This document shows, one piece after another, positions 9,162-17,724 of a DNA stretch of 60,241 nt. Position 1 is the first letter of the stretch; each line of letters opens with the position of its first letter. The translations under genes were made by a program, and so were the position numbers. Origin of the DNA: Candidatus Poribacteria bacterium (lineage in GTDB: Bacteria > Poribacteria > WGA-4E > WGA-3G); NCBI GenBank assembly GCA_026702755.1, contig JAPPBX010000107.1:1-60241 (forward strand), read 5' to 3'. The notes beneath the pieces are model-generated. The model was not told the DNA's origin, made no database searches, and saw nothing but the letters and a program-made list of their open reading frames with translations.

Positions 9162-9289
9162 ACTTTATATTAAAGACACATTTTTAAAGCGAAAGGGTAC
9201 ATAATTTGAAAAAAATGCAAAAAATTACTCAAATTTCCGACCTTACTTTATATTAAAGACACATTTTTAAAGCGAAAGGGTACATAATT
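9162..9289. repeat. 45-bp direct repeat abutting the TnpB element right end
   Basis: An identical 45-bp sequence occurs at 9162-9206 and 9245-9289 (start-to-start 83 bp). The first copy begins immediately after the presumed right end of the element. The spacer between copies is AT-rich and non-coding. Confidence 0.85.
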
Positions 9290-9329
9290 AGGAGTTAGGC
9301 AAATTGAACGATGTTATCCAAACCAAAAC

Positions 9330-9380
9330 AAAAATCGTGCGGAGAAGTATGTGTATTTTACATATCCCCGCACGATATTT
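9330..9380 (-). terminator. Rho-independent terminator after Ycf48 gene, copy 2
   Basis: The arms 9330-9345 and 9365-9380 are the counterpart of 1481-1531, with two changes in the right arm. It lies 29 nt past the stop of the second Ycf48 lipoprotein gene. It marks one edge of the duplicated segment. Confidence 0.75.
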
Positions 9381-9408
9381 AAACGCTTACGAAATCAACG
9401 AATGTCGG

Positions 9409-12400
9409 TTAAAGTTTAGGACGACGCAGCACAACGCCTCCTTGTCCAGCGACCCACAGTCTCTTCCCATCTTTAACACGTGTGATGACATATAGGTCAT
9501 TGTCAACGCCGGTATGCTCCTGTTTCCACGTTTCACCACCATCTGTCGAATGAATGATGGTTCCAGCGGCACCGACGGCGTAGATTTCCTGTTCAGAGAG
9601 TGCCAAAATATCGTAAAGCGTTTCCGACATACCGCTCAACTTCGACTCCCAAGTGAATCCGCCATCAGAGGTGGATAGGATAATCCCGGCGCGTCCGACT
9701 GCCCATCCCTTTCTTTTCGTGATGAACGACACGCCGTGAAGGTCGTAGCCTGCGTATGTCTCGTGGAACTTCCAATATTCGCCACCGTTGACGGTTCTCT
9801 GAATTACGCCGTTGCTCCCAACCGCCCAGCCGAGAGGTGCAAACTTCATATCAACGCTTCTGAGGTTTTTACCGGTTGAAGTGTGCTGCAATTTCCAGAT
9901 CGGACCGCCGTCCAAATTGTGGATAATTTCTCCATTCTCACCGACAGCCCATCCCTCAGAGAATTTACCAAAAGCAGCTTCATTTATCGAGAGTGGAGGT
10001 AGTTGATGCTGTGGAAGATCAGGTAGTTCGCGCTGTGGAAGTTCCTGATTGTTGTCTGTTGACCAATCATCGCCATCGGTCGTATAGAGCAGGGTTCCAT
10101 CCCTTTCCATCGCCCAGCCCCATTTCGGCTCAAGACTGATGAAGTGGACATCGACGATGCGGGCCATTGTATTAGTCCGCAACCGCTTCCAATTTATTCC
10201 ACCGTCCTCTGTTGATAGCAAGGCTCCGTTATCTCCAGCGATCCAACCATTCTGCTCATTGAGAAACAGCACATCGCGGAAATTATCAAGCGGTTCACCG
10301 AGTTGATGGTGCCAAGTTTTTCCGCCATCTGTCGTGGCGTAAATCTGACCCGTAGATGCATCTGCTTCATTGGAGCCACCAATATCAGCCCCGACCGATT
10401 CCCTGTCGAAAATTTGTTCTCGACCCACTACCCAACCGCGCCCATCTGGTAGAAAATGCGCGTTGGTAATTTGAATTGAGTATCCAAACGGACGTTCCGC
10501 TGCCATTCTTTCTATCCAACTTTCCGAGTCACCATTTTCACTTTCCTGCCCAGACGATAAATTCAGTGTTTCCCAACTCTGACCTTGGTTTTGGGTGGTA
10601 AGAATCATCTGTCCAGCGTTAATTCCCCAAGCCGTTGCCCAAGCCTCGGTGTGATTGCGGAATTTCACCGTAACCAGATGGATATCCAAATTCAATCCTT
10701 TAATGTCTCGCCCTGTGTCCAGATCTCGTTTCCAATTCTCTCCACCATCTGTGGTAAGAAGTGAGGTTCCGTCTTCCATTATCACCCAACCCGATGTGGC
10801 ATTTAGAAAATGGACACCAATGCAACGCTGATGGGTTGTGGCTTGGATTTGCCAGTAATCACCCCCATCAACCGTGTGTAGAATAAATCCACCAGTTCGT
10901 CGTTGTGGTGCAATTGCCCATCCTTCTTGACTGTTGATAAAATGCAGGTGCGTGATCGGTTGCTGGGTTGTCCCTGTTTGCTGAAGCGTCCAAGTCATAC
11001 CACCATCGTTTGTACGCAGGATTTGTCCTTTATCAACGCCGACCCATCCATCTTTCGGATTGATGAAGTGTATCGCACGAATATTGCGAAAGTTTTTCAA
11101 CCCTTCACGCACAACGTGCCACGTCTCGCCCCCGTTTTCTGTTCGCAGCAGTACGCCTTGACCGCTAATCCAACCGTGTTTTTTATCGATGAAGACAATC
11201 CGTTGTAATGTTTCAGTCACACCACTCTGTTGTGTCTGCCATGTCGTGCCACCATCTGTGGTCCGTAAAATGGTACCGCCGTCACCGACTGTCCACCCTT
11301 CCTGTGTAGAAGAAAAATAGGTATCGGTGAATTTGGATTGCCAACTCCCTTGACGGACGATTTCCCAATGGTATTCAATCGGTTCAATCGGTTTCTCATC
11401 GGTTTCTGTGTCTTGCGCAGCAGGTGGCAACTCAGCGATGAACTGCTCCGTGTCCACAGAATAGCGCATCGCAATACCACCTTCACCCACAAGGAGGATA
11501 CCATCAGGTGAAAGTGAGAAACTATAGAGATCATTGGACGTGCCGCTTTTCTGCGACTCCCACGTCACGCCGCCATTGATAGTCGTTAAAATGACACCTT
11601 CATCGCCTACAATTAAACCGTGATTTGCATCGGCAAAGTAGACTTTGTTCAGATTTGCCTGCGTCCCACTCCGCTGGAATTTCCACGTTTTTCCTCCATC
11701 GAGCGTCCGTAGAATCTCACCGAATTGTCCGACCACCCAGCCGGTATGTCGATCAATGAAGTAAGCAGCATAGAGTTCGTTGTAGCTGTTGCTATTCTGT
11801 CGCTTCCACGTCAATCCACCGTCTTGGGTATGAAAGACGATCCCGGGCCACCCGACGACCCACCCCTCTGTCTCATTGAGGAAAAAGATGCCTTTAATCA
11901 TTTCGTGGAAATAGCGTGGTGCTTGTTGGACCCATGTTTCACCACCGTCTGTTGTATGGAGTACAGTCCCCAAATCTCCAACGATCCAACCCTTCTGTGA
12001 ATTGATGAAGTGGAGTGCATTGAGCGTGTACCACCACCCGCTGGTTTGTCGTTCCCATGTCTGACCGGCATCGGTTGTGTGGAGGATAAGTCCGCCATCG
12101 CCAACCGCCCAACCTTCTTTATCGGTGACAAAAGATAAGTTCCGAATGCGGTGCCACGTGTCCATCTCAATGTTTGTCCAGGTCTTGCCACTGTCGTTAC
12201 TCGTCGCAATGGTGCCCTTCTCTCCGACGGCAACCGCACGATCTGCATCCGCAAACGCGACACTCTGCAGATCATCGGCTGTCGTGCCACTTCTCATGCT
12301 CCATGTTACCCCGCCGTCGGTCGAGTGTAGAAGGGTACCATTCCAACCGACTGCCCATGCCTCTTTAGAAGTCGCAAAATGAACACCCATCAAGTCATTT

Positions 12401-13290
12401 TTGGTTTGGTTTTCTGTTAATCTCCAATTCTTTCCGCCATCTTCGGTCCGAATGATGAACCCGCCCTGTGCAACCGCCACGCCGTAGTCATCGTCAATGA
12501 AATGGAAGTCATAGACAGTTGGACGGACATGTCCATAAATCATCGGGAGTCGACTGTATTGGGTCTGCCATTCTGTTCCACCGTTAGTCGTGTGGAAAAT
12601 GGTGCCGTCTGTGCCACCGCTCCACCCTTTATAAGGGGTCGCAAAAAATACCGTATGGAGGTTGCAAACGTCCGATGTATCGTGTTCCATTCTCTCAAGC
12701 TGATCCTGTCTACGCCAGGTTTTGCTACCGTCTGAGGTGACAAAAATCCTGTCGTAATCTCCGGCGATCCATCCGCGATGCTTGTCTACAAAGTGGATAC
12801 CACCGAGTCCAAATGCGCTCGCTTCCTGATGATGCCATGTTTTTCCGCCATTTTTTGTGTGCAACAACCCATCCTGTCCAGCAATCCAACCGGTCTTTGA
12901 GTTGAGGAAAAAGACATCCATAAGCAGCGTGTGCGCTTGATTCCTTTGCAGGGTCCAGTGTCGTCCACCGTCATCAGTAATAGCAATTAACCCCTTGTCG
13001 CCGACTGCCCAGCCGTTACGAAGGTTTGTGAAATAAACCGCTTTGAAATCCTCATTCGTGTTCACTGTCTGTTTTTCCCAGTTCACACCGCCATCAGCCG
13101 TATGAAGTATCCATCCCCGATGCCCGACAATCCACCCGTGTTTGGCATCCGCAAAGTAGATATCCGTGAAATGGGTTTGCCAGTCCGCTATGCGAGTAAT
13201 CTCCTTTTTTACACAACCGGTGAACAGAAAAGGAATTCCAAAAAGAATTACCATCCAAAAGCAAGTGATGTATTGAAAAATCTTTTTCAT
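9409..13290 (-). CDS. Giant Ycf48/BNR-repeat lipoprotein (copy 2)
   Basis: 1293 residues. It aligns end to end with the 1611-5471 protein, with the same signal, the same LFTGC lipobox and the same repeat order. Several stretches are identical, especially residues ~300-620 and the C-terminal ~150. The copies differ most in repeats around residues 150-270 and 650-1100, where short insertions occur (for example a Pro/Gln-rich segment near residue 1090). It has the same AAGGAGG ribosome site and the same 23-nt spacing to the upstream propeller gene. It is probably a lipid-anchored multi-propeller protein of the same role. Patchy divergence suggests selection for variable surfaces or partial gene conversion; this is an inference. 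Confidence 0.88.
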   Translation of the reverse strand: MKKIFQYITCFWMVILFGIPFLFTGCVKKEITRIADWQTHFTDIYFADAKHGWIVGHRGWILHTADGGVNWEKQTVNTNEDFKAVYFTNLRNGWAVGDKGLIAITDDGGRHWTLQRNQAHTLLMDVFFLNSKTGWIAGQDGLLHTKNGGKTWHHQEASAFGLGGIHFVDKHRGWIAGDYDRIFVTSDGSKTWRRQDQLERMEHDTSDVCNLHTVFFATPYKGWSGGTDGTIFHTTNGGTEWQTQYSRLPMIYGHVRPTVYDFHFIDDDYGVAVAQGGFIIRTEDGGKNWRLTENQTKNDLMGVHFATSKEAWAVGWNGTLLHSTDGGVTWSMRSGTTADDLQSVAFADADRAVAVGEKGTIATSNDSGKTWTNIEMDTWHRIRNLSFVTDKEGWAVGDGGLILHTTDAGQTWERQTSGWWYTLNALHFINSQKGWIVGDLGTVLHTTDGGETWVQQAPRYFHEMIKGIFFLNETEGWVVGWPGIVFHTQDGGLTWKRQNSNSYNELYAAYFIDRHTGWVVGQFGEILRTLDGGKTWKFQRSGTQANLNKVYFADANHGLIVGDEGVILTTINGGVTWESQKSGTSNDLYSFSLSPDGILLVGEGGIAMRYSVDTEQFIAELPPAAQDTETDEKPIEPIEYHWEIVRQGSWQSKFTDTYFSSTQEGWTVGDGGTILRTTDGGTTWQTQQSGVTETLQRIVFIDKKHGWISGQGVLLRTENGGETWHVVREGLKNFRNIRAIHFINPKDGWVGVDKGQILRTNDGGMTWTLQQTGTTQQPITHLHFINSQEGWAIAPQRRTGGFILHTVDGGDYWQIQATTHQRCIGVHFLNATSGWVIMEDGTSLLTTDGGENWKRDLDTGRDIKGLNLDIHLVTVKFRNHTEAWATAWGINAGQMILTTQNQGQSWETLNLSSGQESENGDSESWIERMAAERPFGYSIQITNAHFLPDGRGWVVGREQIFDRESVGADIGGSNEADASTGQIYATTDGGKTWHHQLGEPLDNFRDVLFLNEQNGWIAGDNGALLSTEDGGINWKRLRTNTMARIVDVHFISLEPKWGWAMERDGTLLYTTDGDDWSTDNNQELPQRELPDLPQHQLPPLSINEAAFGKFSEGWAVGENGEIIHNLDGGPIWKLQHTSTGKNLRSVDMKFAPLGWAVGSNGVIQRTVNGGEYWKFHETYAGYDLHGVSFITKRKGWAVGRAGIILSTSDGGFTWESKLSGMSETLYDILALSEQEIYAVGAAGTIIHSTDGGETWKQEHTGVDNDLYVITRVKDGKRLWVAGQGGVVLRRPKL

Positions 13291-13313
13291 CTGTTTTGCC
13301 TCCTTGGTTGATT

Positions 13314-14585
13314 TTACTGCGTTCGAGAGTTTGGGATTACAACAGGATCGAGTAATATTGGAGATTTTTGAGAGGGTGAATAAACACCGACTGCAGCACC
13401 AGCGTCCGTAGCGAACCAGATTTTACCACTGCTGTCTTCAAACACCGACCAGACCCGGTTACTCGGTAGACCGTCATCTGTGTCAAAGTTTTGGAACCTC
13501 TCACCGTTATAGACGCTCACACCAGCATTGACGACATTGTAAAGCATGCTAACACTTTCCTCAGTTTCGTTCAGTGTCGGCGGCAGATTTTTAACGCCAG
13601 TAAACCAGAGGTTACCGCTGCTATCCTGCATGATGTTGTCAACGCTATTCATTGGAAGTGCTTCACTTTGCGGAAAGGTTGTCAATTTTTTGCCATCGTA
13701 TCGACGAATACCGCTGTTTTCCTTGTCCATACCATCCCGGCTCATCCAGAGGTTTTCCTTCGCATCGAACTGCTGATCCGTTATGTTTGCAGTCGGTGCA
13801 TTCCCCATCTCTTGGAAAAGGGTGAAGTCCTCGTCGATAGCAAAGTGACGGAAACGGTTCGTTTGGAGGTTGTAATAGGTAATACCAGCCGTGCTTCCAA
13901 ACCAAAAATTTCCTGCTGTATCCTGTGCAATCGCTTTAATTTCGTCCCACCGATCCGGTAATACTTGCATCCCGATCGGTCCGTTCATAGTGATAGTGTT
14001 GAAAGTTTCCCCGTCATAGCGACTCACACCAGCCGATGTCGCGAACCAAAGCGTACCCGCTTCGTCTTCAAAGATATCCTTAACAGTATCACGGGGGAGA
14101 CCATCGGCGGTCGTGAAAATTCTGAACTTTTCGCCGTCGTAGCGACTCACCCCTCCTAATGGAATGGACCTTCTCATTCCTTTAGGTGCATCATAGGGTG
14201 TGAGATCAAGTTCACTCAATGGCGTTTCCATCCAAGACATATCCATAGGCTTCCCTCTTTCGAGAAAACTTGAAAGCACACCATCACCGAACCAGAGCAT
14301 CCCTCGACGGTCTTCAAAGATAAGACCTATCGTATTTCGTGCTAATCCATCTTCTGTTGTAAAGGTTCGGAAATTCTCTCCATCATAACGGGTGAGTCCA
14401 TCGGTTGTTCCAAACCACATCGTGCCATGACTATCCTCAAAAACAGCGAGGACTGTGTTGGATACCAAACCGTCTGCTTGGGTTAAGGTTTTTTCAATTT
14501 TGAGTTCTGCTGCACTGGCAACATATACTACCCAGTTCAACAGTAGAAACATAGCAAGCCACATTGCATGAGGTCGTTTTCGCAT
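13314..14585 (-). CDS. Secreted regulator-propeller protein, no sigma domain
   Basis: 423 residues. The N-terminal signal peptide is hydrophobic (MWLAMFLLLNWVVYVASAA), then the propeller begins at once with LKIEKTLTQADGLVSNTVLA. It matches residues ~310-697 of the sigma-propeller fusion, and the C-terminal ~40 residues are almost identical. The sigma factor and membrane helix of copy 1 are missing, so this copy should be free in the periplasm or outside. GAGAAGGAG lies 7 nt before the ATG. It is followed 23 nt later by the copy-2 Ycf48 gene. It could act as a soluble competitor or partner of the fusion protein; this is speculation. Confidence 0.85.
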   Translation of the reverse strand: MRKRPHAMWLAMFLLLNWVVYVASAAELKIEKTLTQADGLVSNTVLAVFEDSHGTMWFGTTDGLTRYDGENFRTFTTEDGLARNTIGLIFEDRRGMLWFGDGVLSSFLERGKPMDMSWMETPLSELDLTPYDAPKGMRRSIPLGGVSRYDGEKFRIFTTADGLPRDTVKDIFEDEAGTLWFATSAGVSRYDGETFNTITMNGPIGMQVLPDRWDEIKAIAQDTAGNFWFGSTAGITYYNLQTNRFRHFAIDEDFTLFQEMGNAPTANITDQQFDAKENLWMSRDGMDKENSGIRRYDGKKLTTFPQSEALPMNSVDNIMQDSSGNLWFTGVKNLPPTLNETEESVSMLYNVVNAGVSVYNGERFQNFDTDDGLPSNRVWSVFEDSSGKIWFATDAGAAVGVYSPSQKSPILLDPVVIPNSRTQ

Positions 14586-14775
14586 TGAAAAACTCCTTCT
14601 CTCGGAAATATGGAAGCATTCTAATTTTTAGATTCTTGCTATCCCGAAATGTGTCGTCCATTTGATGTAAGTGGGGTTCAGAATCAGTCGTAGTTCCAGT
14701 ATGGCCGAAAGCAAGGTAACTGATACCGAGTAGTAACAAACAGACGAGAAGTAGGTTAATTATTACAAAGCGCAT
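14494..14775 (-). CDS. Short ORF with membrane/signal segment, possible gene remnant
   Basis: 93 residues. An AAGGAAAG ribosome site precedes the ATG. Residues 1-25 (MRFVIINLLLVCLLLLGISY) form a clear signal or membrane helix, followed by a polar segment. The last 30 residues overlap the start of the propeller gene in another frame and look unnatural (cysteine-rich). I do not recognise it. It may be the surviving 5' end of a gene cut when the propeller copy arrived, or a small coupled leader gene. Confidence 0.35.
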   Translation of the reverse strand: MRFVIINLLLVCLLLLGISYLAFGHTGTTTDSEPHLHQMDDTFRDSKNLKIRMLPYFREKEFFNAKTTSCNVACYVSTVELGSICCQCSRTQN

Positions 14776-14867
14776 TTTCTCTTTCCTTATTTAAAGTTAA
14801 GAATTACGCTGAACTTACAAGCGGTAATTTGCTAAAATTTTATATCTGTTGATTTAGGTGACGTAGC

Positions 14868-15689
14868 TTAGAACTCAAAAAGTTGCATTATTTTGATATC
14901 CGCCCAAGTCGTTGCCACCTTATCGGTTGGTGAAACAGCGAGGAAGTTTCCCGACATTGCTTGTTTGATTTCAGCTTCGCTGAGTGCGCGTCGCCAGACC
15001 GCCGCTTCGTCAATAGAGCCGTTGACAAATGCGTACTTATTTCTTGCGCATCCTATCCAGACACTCGCGATATTGTCGCCAATGAAATTGAATTCCTGCT
15101 TTTCTTCGCCCATGACTTCACCATCTAAATAGATTTTCGTCGTTTTCCCGTCGTAACTTCCCGCAACATGATGCCACCGTTTTTCCTTCATTTTGTGCGG
15201 AACGATGAATTCTTGTCGATCCGAACCACCATGGTCAGTCCGTGCCCCCAGAAGCAACCAGATTTCTGGTCCGCTACCGATGTCAATACTACCGATGCCA
15301 TAAGAGGCTCCCCACTTGACTGCAAACCAATGACAGCCTTTATCAATCCAGTGTACCTTCTTGCCTTTCCACGTTTCTTGATAATAGACCCATGCCATCA
15401 TTGTTATCTCGTCTACGACTTTTAACTTCTCCTGAGAAGGGATATTGACGCAATCCTGTCCATTATTTGTAATATGAATTGCATCTCCATACTTACCCTT
15501 GACAATCTCAGTATTTTCAATGATCTCTGCGTCGAGACCATTGCCGGACGTATCACCAATCGTCTGCTTTTTAACGTTGTCAAAGTCCAGATAAAAAACG
15601 AGATCTTCATCAAGACCCGCGTTCACGTGAGTCGTCACTAACAGAATAACAGCACTAAAAAAGATAGTACCGATGGATAACCGTGCCAT
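14868..15689 (-). CDS. Secreted LamG-domain (concanavalin A-like) protein
   Basis: 273 residues. A signal peptide spans residues 1-24. A LamG/laminin-G-like jelly roll follows (LVFYLDFDN near the start; WHHVAGSYDGKTTKIYLDGE and SIDEAAVWRRALSEAEI near the end, the hallmark closing motif). These domains bind carbohydrate or protein at the cell surface; no catalytic site is apparent. The C-terminal tail contains SPTDKVATTWADIK, a motif shared with two unrelated-looking secreted proteins at 56.9 and 57.8 kb. The ATG follows AGGAGG. It appears monocistronic. Confidence 0.88.
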   Translation of the reverse strand: MARLSIGTIFFSAVILLVTTHVNAGLDEDLVFYLDFDNVKKQTIGDTSGNGLDAEIIENTEIVKGKYGDAIHITNNGQDCVNIPSQEKLKVVDEITMMAWVYYQETWKGKKVHWIDKGCHWFAVKWGASYGIGSIDIGSGPEIWLLLGARTDHGGSDRQEFIVPHKMKEKRWHHVAGSYDGKTTKIYLDGEVMGEEKQEFNFIGDNIASVWIGCARNKYAFVNGSIDEAAVWRRALSEAEIKQAMSGNFLAVSPTDKVATTWADIKIMQLFEF

Positions 15690-16065
15690 ATTTTCCTCCT
15701 ATATAGTTTGTCAAGTTTCTCTTGAAATGGTAAACGTAAATATAATACGCAATTTATGTGCCAACCTGAGAGTGATATTATGGTGAAACGGGAAATATCG
15801 CCTTGATAGTCGGTTGAACGCGGGATTAAGCGGTTTTTAGGAGATAAAAATACTTGAAAGAACACTGCACCAAATAGGGCAGATAATAGGGACAACTGCA
15901 CGAATTTGTGCAGTAACCTCAACGCGGCGCACCTTTTATCTGTCAACATCAGACAAATCGTTTCGTGAAATATAATGACGCGAGCTAAGGGCAAAACGGT
16001 TGCCTAATTCTTCAAGGAATTGGGGAAAATCTAATAAAAGGAATAGATTAAATCTATTCCCTTTG
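15690..16065. other. Non-coding spacer with two hairpins
   Basis: No convincing gene is present. It contains ACTGCAC (15895-15901) / GTGCAGT (15908-15914) with a 6-nt loop, and a near-perfect palindrome GGAATAGATT (16040-16049) / AATCTATTCC (16051-16060) flanked by AAA and TTT, which could terminate transcription in either direction. Confidence 0.6.
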
Positions 16066-16344
16066 GTGTATCCTGAAAGGTAAGCATAGGTGTCAATTTT
16101 AGAAAAAGAGGCGTGCTTTTCACTGTTAATAAAGATCTTTGAGCCGAAGACCCCTCACGGGCCCTGTAAAAACCGTGAGATAGATCCGATGTCTTTAGTC
16201 CCGTAGGGACGGCATCTGTGTAGAAAAGGGACCCCTCCACCCTCAAGCCCCGTAGGGGCGGCATTTGTAAAGATGCCGTCCCAAAATACCGTGAAAAACC
16301 ACTAAATTGACACCTATAGTGTATCCTGAAAGGGAAGTATAGGA
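16066..16344. repeat. Dispersed palindromic repeat element (short form)
   Basis: A 25-bp direct repeat with two mismatches (16066-16090 and 16320-16344) brackets inverted arms TAGGTGTCAATTTTAG / CTAAATTGACACCTA (about 16087-16102 and 16303-16318). Inside are GTCCCGTAGGGAC and GCCCCGTAGGGGC palindromes. The same inner blocks recur at 39.4-39.5 kb, so this is a non-autonomous dispersed element. A 77-codon minus-strand frame across it is not treated as a gene. Confidence 0.7.
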
Positions 16345-16384
16345 AGGAGTTTTCTTGAAAGACTAAAGAGTTGGTAGAGACCGT

Positions 16385-17149
16385 TTAAAGCGAGAGGATT
16401 CCACCCTCAACGAGCATCGGAGCACCTGTCATATATCTTGATTCGTCGGAGGCTAAATAGACTGCTGCCCAAGCGATATCTTCCGGTTCGCCGATGCCCA
16501 ACGGATGCATCTCTTTGATTTCTTTGTTGATTGCCTCTGGGTCTGGCTGCTTGGATAGGAATTCTTGATAGAGTTCAGTGTTGATCGTGCCGGGGCAGAG
16601 ACTGTTAACACGGATGTTATCTTCAGCGTACCGAACCGCCATGCTGCGTGAGAGGTGTACGACAGCCGCTTTGGAAGAGGTATAGGCGGGGTGCATCGGA
16701 AACCCGACGTAGGCAGATTCACTCGCCATATTGATAATCGAACCACCACCGGCTTCGCGCATCAACGGGATTATCGCCCGTGAGACGAGGTAGATGCTTT
16801 TCACATTGACGGCGTATTGCCGATCCCAGTCTGCCTCAGAGATCTCTTCTAATTCACCTACGACAGCAATACCGGCGTTGTTGAACAGCACATTTGGATT
16901 GCCAAGCTCGGACGTGACCTGTGCAACAGCGTTCTCTATTTGTGCTGTGTCTGTTATATCACACTCACAGAAAAGGGCGTTTCCACCGGAGGCTTGAATC
17001 TGTTGCGTAGTCGCTTCGCCGCGCTCGGCGTTGATATCCCAAATAGCGACAGCTGCACCTTCACCTGCGAAAAGTTCCGCGCTTTTCGCACCAATACCTC
17101 GCGCTGCACCTGTAATAACTGCGATTTTGTCCTTAAGTCGGTCTGCCAT
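16385..17149 (-). CDS. SDR-family NAD(P)-dependent oxidoreductase
   Basis: 254 residues from the ATG at 17149, which follows GGGAAAG; a TTG further upstream is less likely. It is a classical short-chain dehydrogenase with cofactor motif TGAARGIG (13-20), NNAG (90-93), and catalytic S143, Y156 and K160 (YTSSK). D38 at the end of beta-2 (IWDIN) favours NAD(H) over NADP(H). The C-terminal GAPMLVEGG is typical of the 3-oxoacyl-ACP reductase/glucose dehydrogenase subgroup. It should oxidise an alcohol or sugar; the substrate is not predictable. It stands alone, beside an IS relic. Confidence 0.92.
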   Translation of the reverse strand: MADRLKDKIAVITGAARGIGAKSAELFAGEGAAVAIWDINAERGEATTQQIQASGGNALFCECDITDTAQIENAVAQVTSELGNPNVLFNNAGIAVVGELEEISEADWDRQYAVNVKSIYLVSRAIIPLMREAGGGSIINMASESAYVGFPMHPAYTSSKAAVVHLSRSMAVRYAEDNIRVNSLCPGTINTELYQEFLSKQPDPEAINKEIKEMHPLGIGEPEDIAWAAVYLASDESRYMTGAPMLVEGGILSL

Positions 17150-17201
17150 ATATTCTTTCCCAGATAGGGAATCTCGCAACCATAGAGGCTTTTACCAGTG
17201 A

Positions 17202-17682
17202 TACCACCCACAACCTAAAGGTTGGGGCTTCGGCTTCGTAGCAGTTAGCATTCTTCCGAAAGGTTGAACGTCTTACGTCTGCTCCACCAGTAGGCAATTC
17301 CCCTATAGACTGAAAAAGCGTCAGTAGGGCATATCGTGCGGAAACTTTCACGGGTATCCCTGCCTACCTCTATCCAAATGGATAGAAATTTGAGAAGGCG
17401 AGACCGCAATACAACGTGCAGACTTTCACCTCTGCTCCGATCCACGCATTACGCGCAATTACGCGTCAACGGTCTCTAATATACTTTTTAAGTGGTATAA
17501 CACTAACACCTTAACCAACTCTGACATTGGCGGGCAACGCCTCTACAGGTTGTAGAGGGTCAGAGTGTTGCCCAAGTGTTTGGTATTAATTATACCACAT
17601 TTTGACTATATTGGCAAGTTTATTTTCAACAGCGTCCTACGCCGTCTTACATCCCCAAGCTAAAGCAGGGGGCTTTAGACGG
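17202..17682 (-). mobile_element. tnpB-deleted IS605-type relic that keeps both ends
   Basis: Read on the minus strand, the left end is a hairpin with outer stem CCGTCT/AGACGG (17642-17682). It has the same design as 7699-7740 of the intact element. The right-end hairpin lies at about 17204-17228 (AACCTTTAGGTT core). Between them is a TGTGGTATAAT context like the intact tnpB promoter, then a structured leader, then ~230 nt that resembles a decayed tnpB 3' end (frame ending EAEAPTFRLWVV). No complete gene remains. This is consistent with internal deletion of a related element. Confidence 0.6.
17494..17596. repeat. Nested, interlocking inverted repeats in relic leader
   Basis: The outer arms are GGTATAA (17494-17500) / TTATACC (17590-17596). 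Inside, ACTCTGAC (17518-17525) pairs with 17559-17566, GGGCAAC (17532-17538) with 17567-17573, and CCTCTACA (17540-17547) with 17551-17558. The first two pairs cross, so they form either a pseudoknot or two alternative folds. The intact element has a leader with the same outer GGTATA/TATACC frame. Confidence 0.7.
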
Positions 17683-17724
17683 AAGAAAGGTAAAGAATCG
17701 CGTCTTTCCCTGAGCAAGTCTGTT

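Noticed and set aside
16031-16264. 77-codon minus-strand ORF in the dispersed repeat
   Set aside because: Entirely inside a repeat with palindromes; a similar frame recurs at 39371-39595, so it follows the repeat, not a gene.
17133-17351. 72-codon minus-strand ORF as an independent gene
   Set aside because: Resembles a decayed tnpB 3' end within the relic; no start signal.
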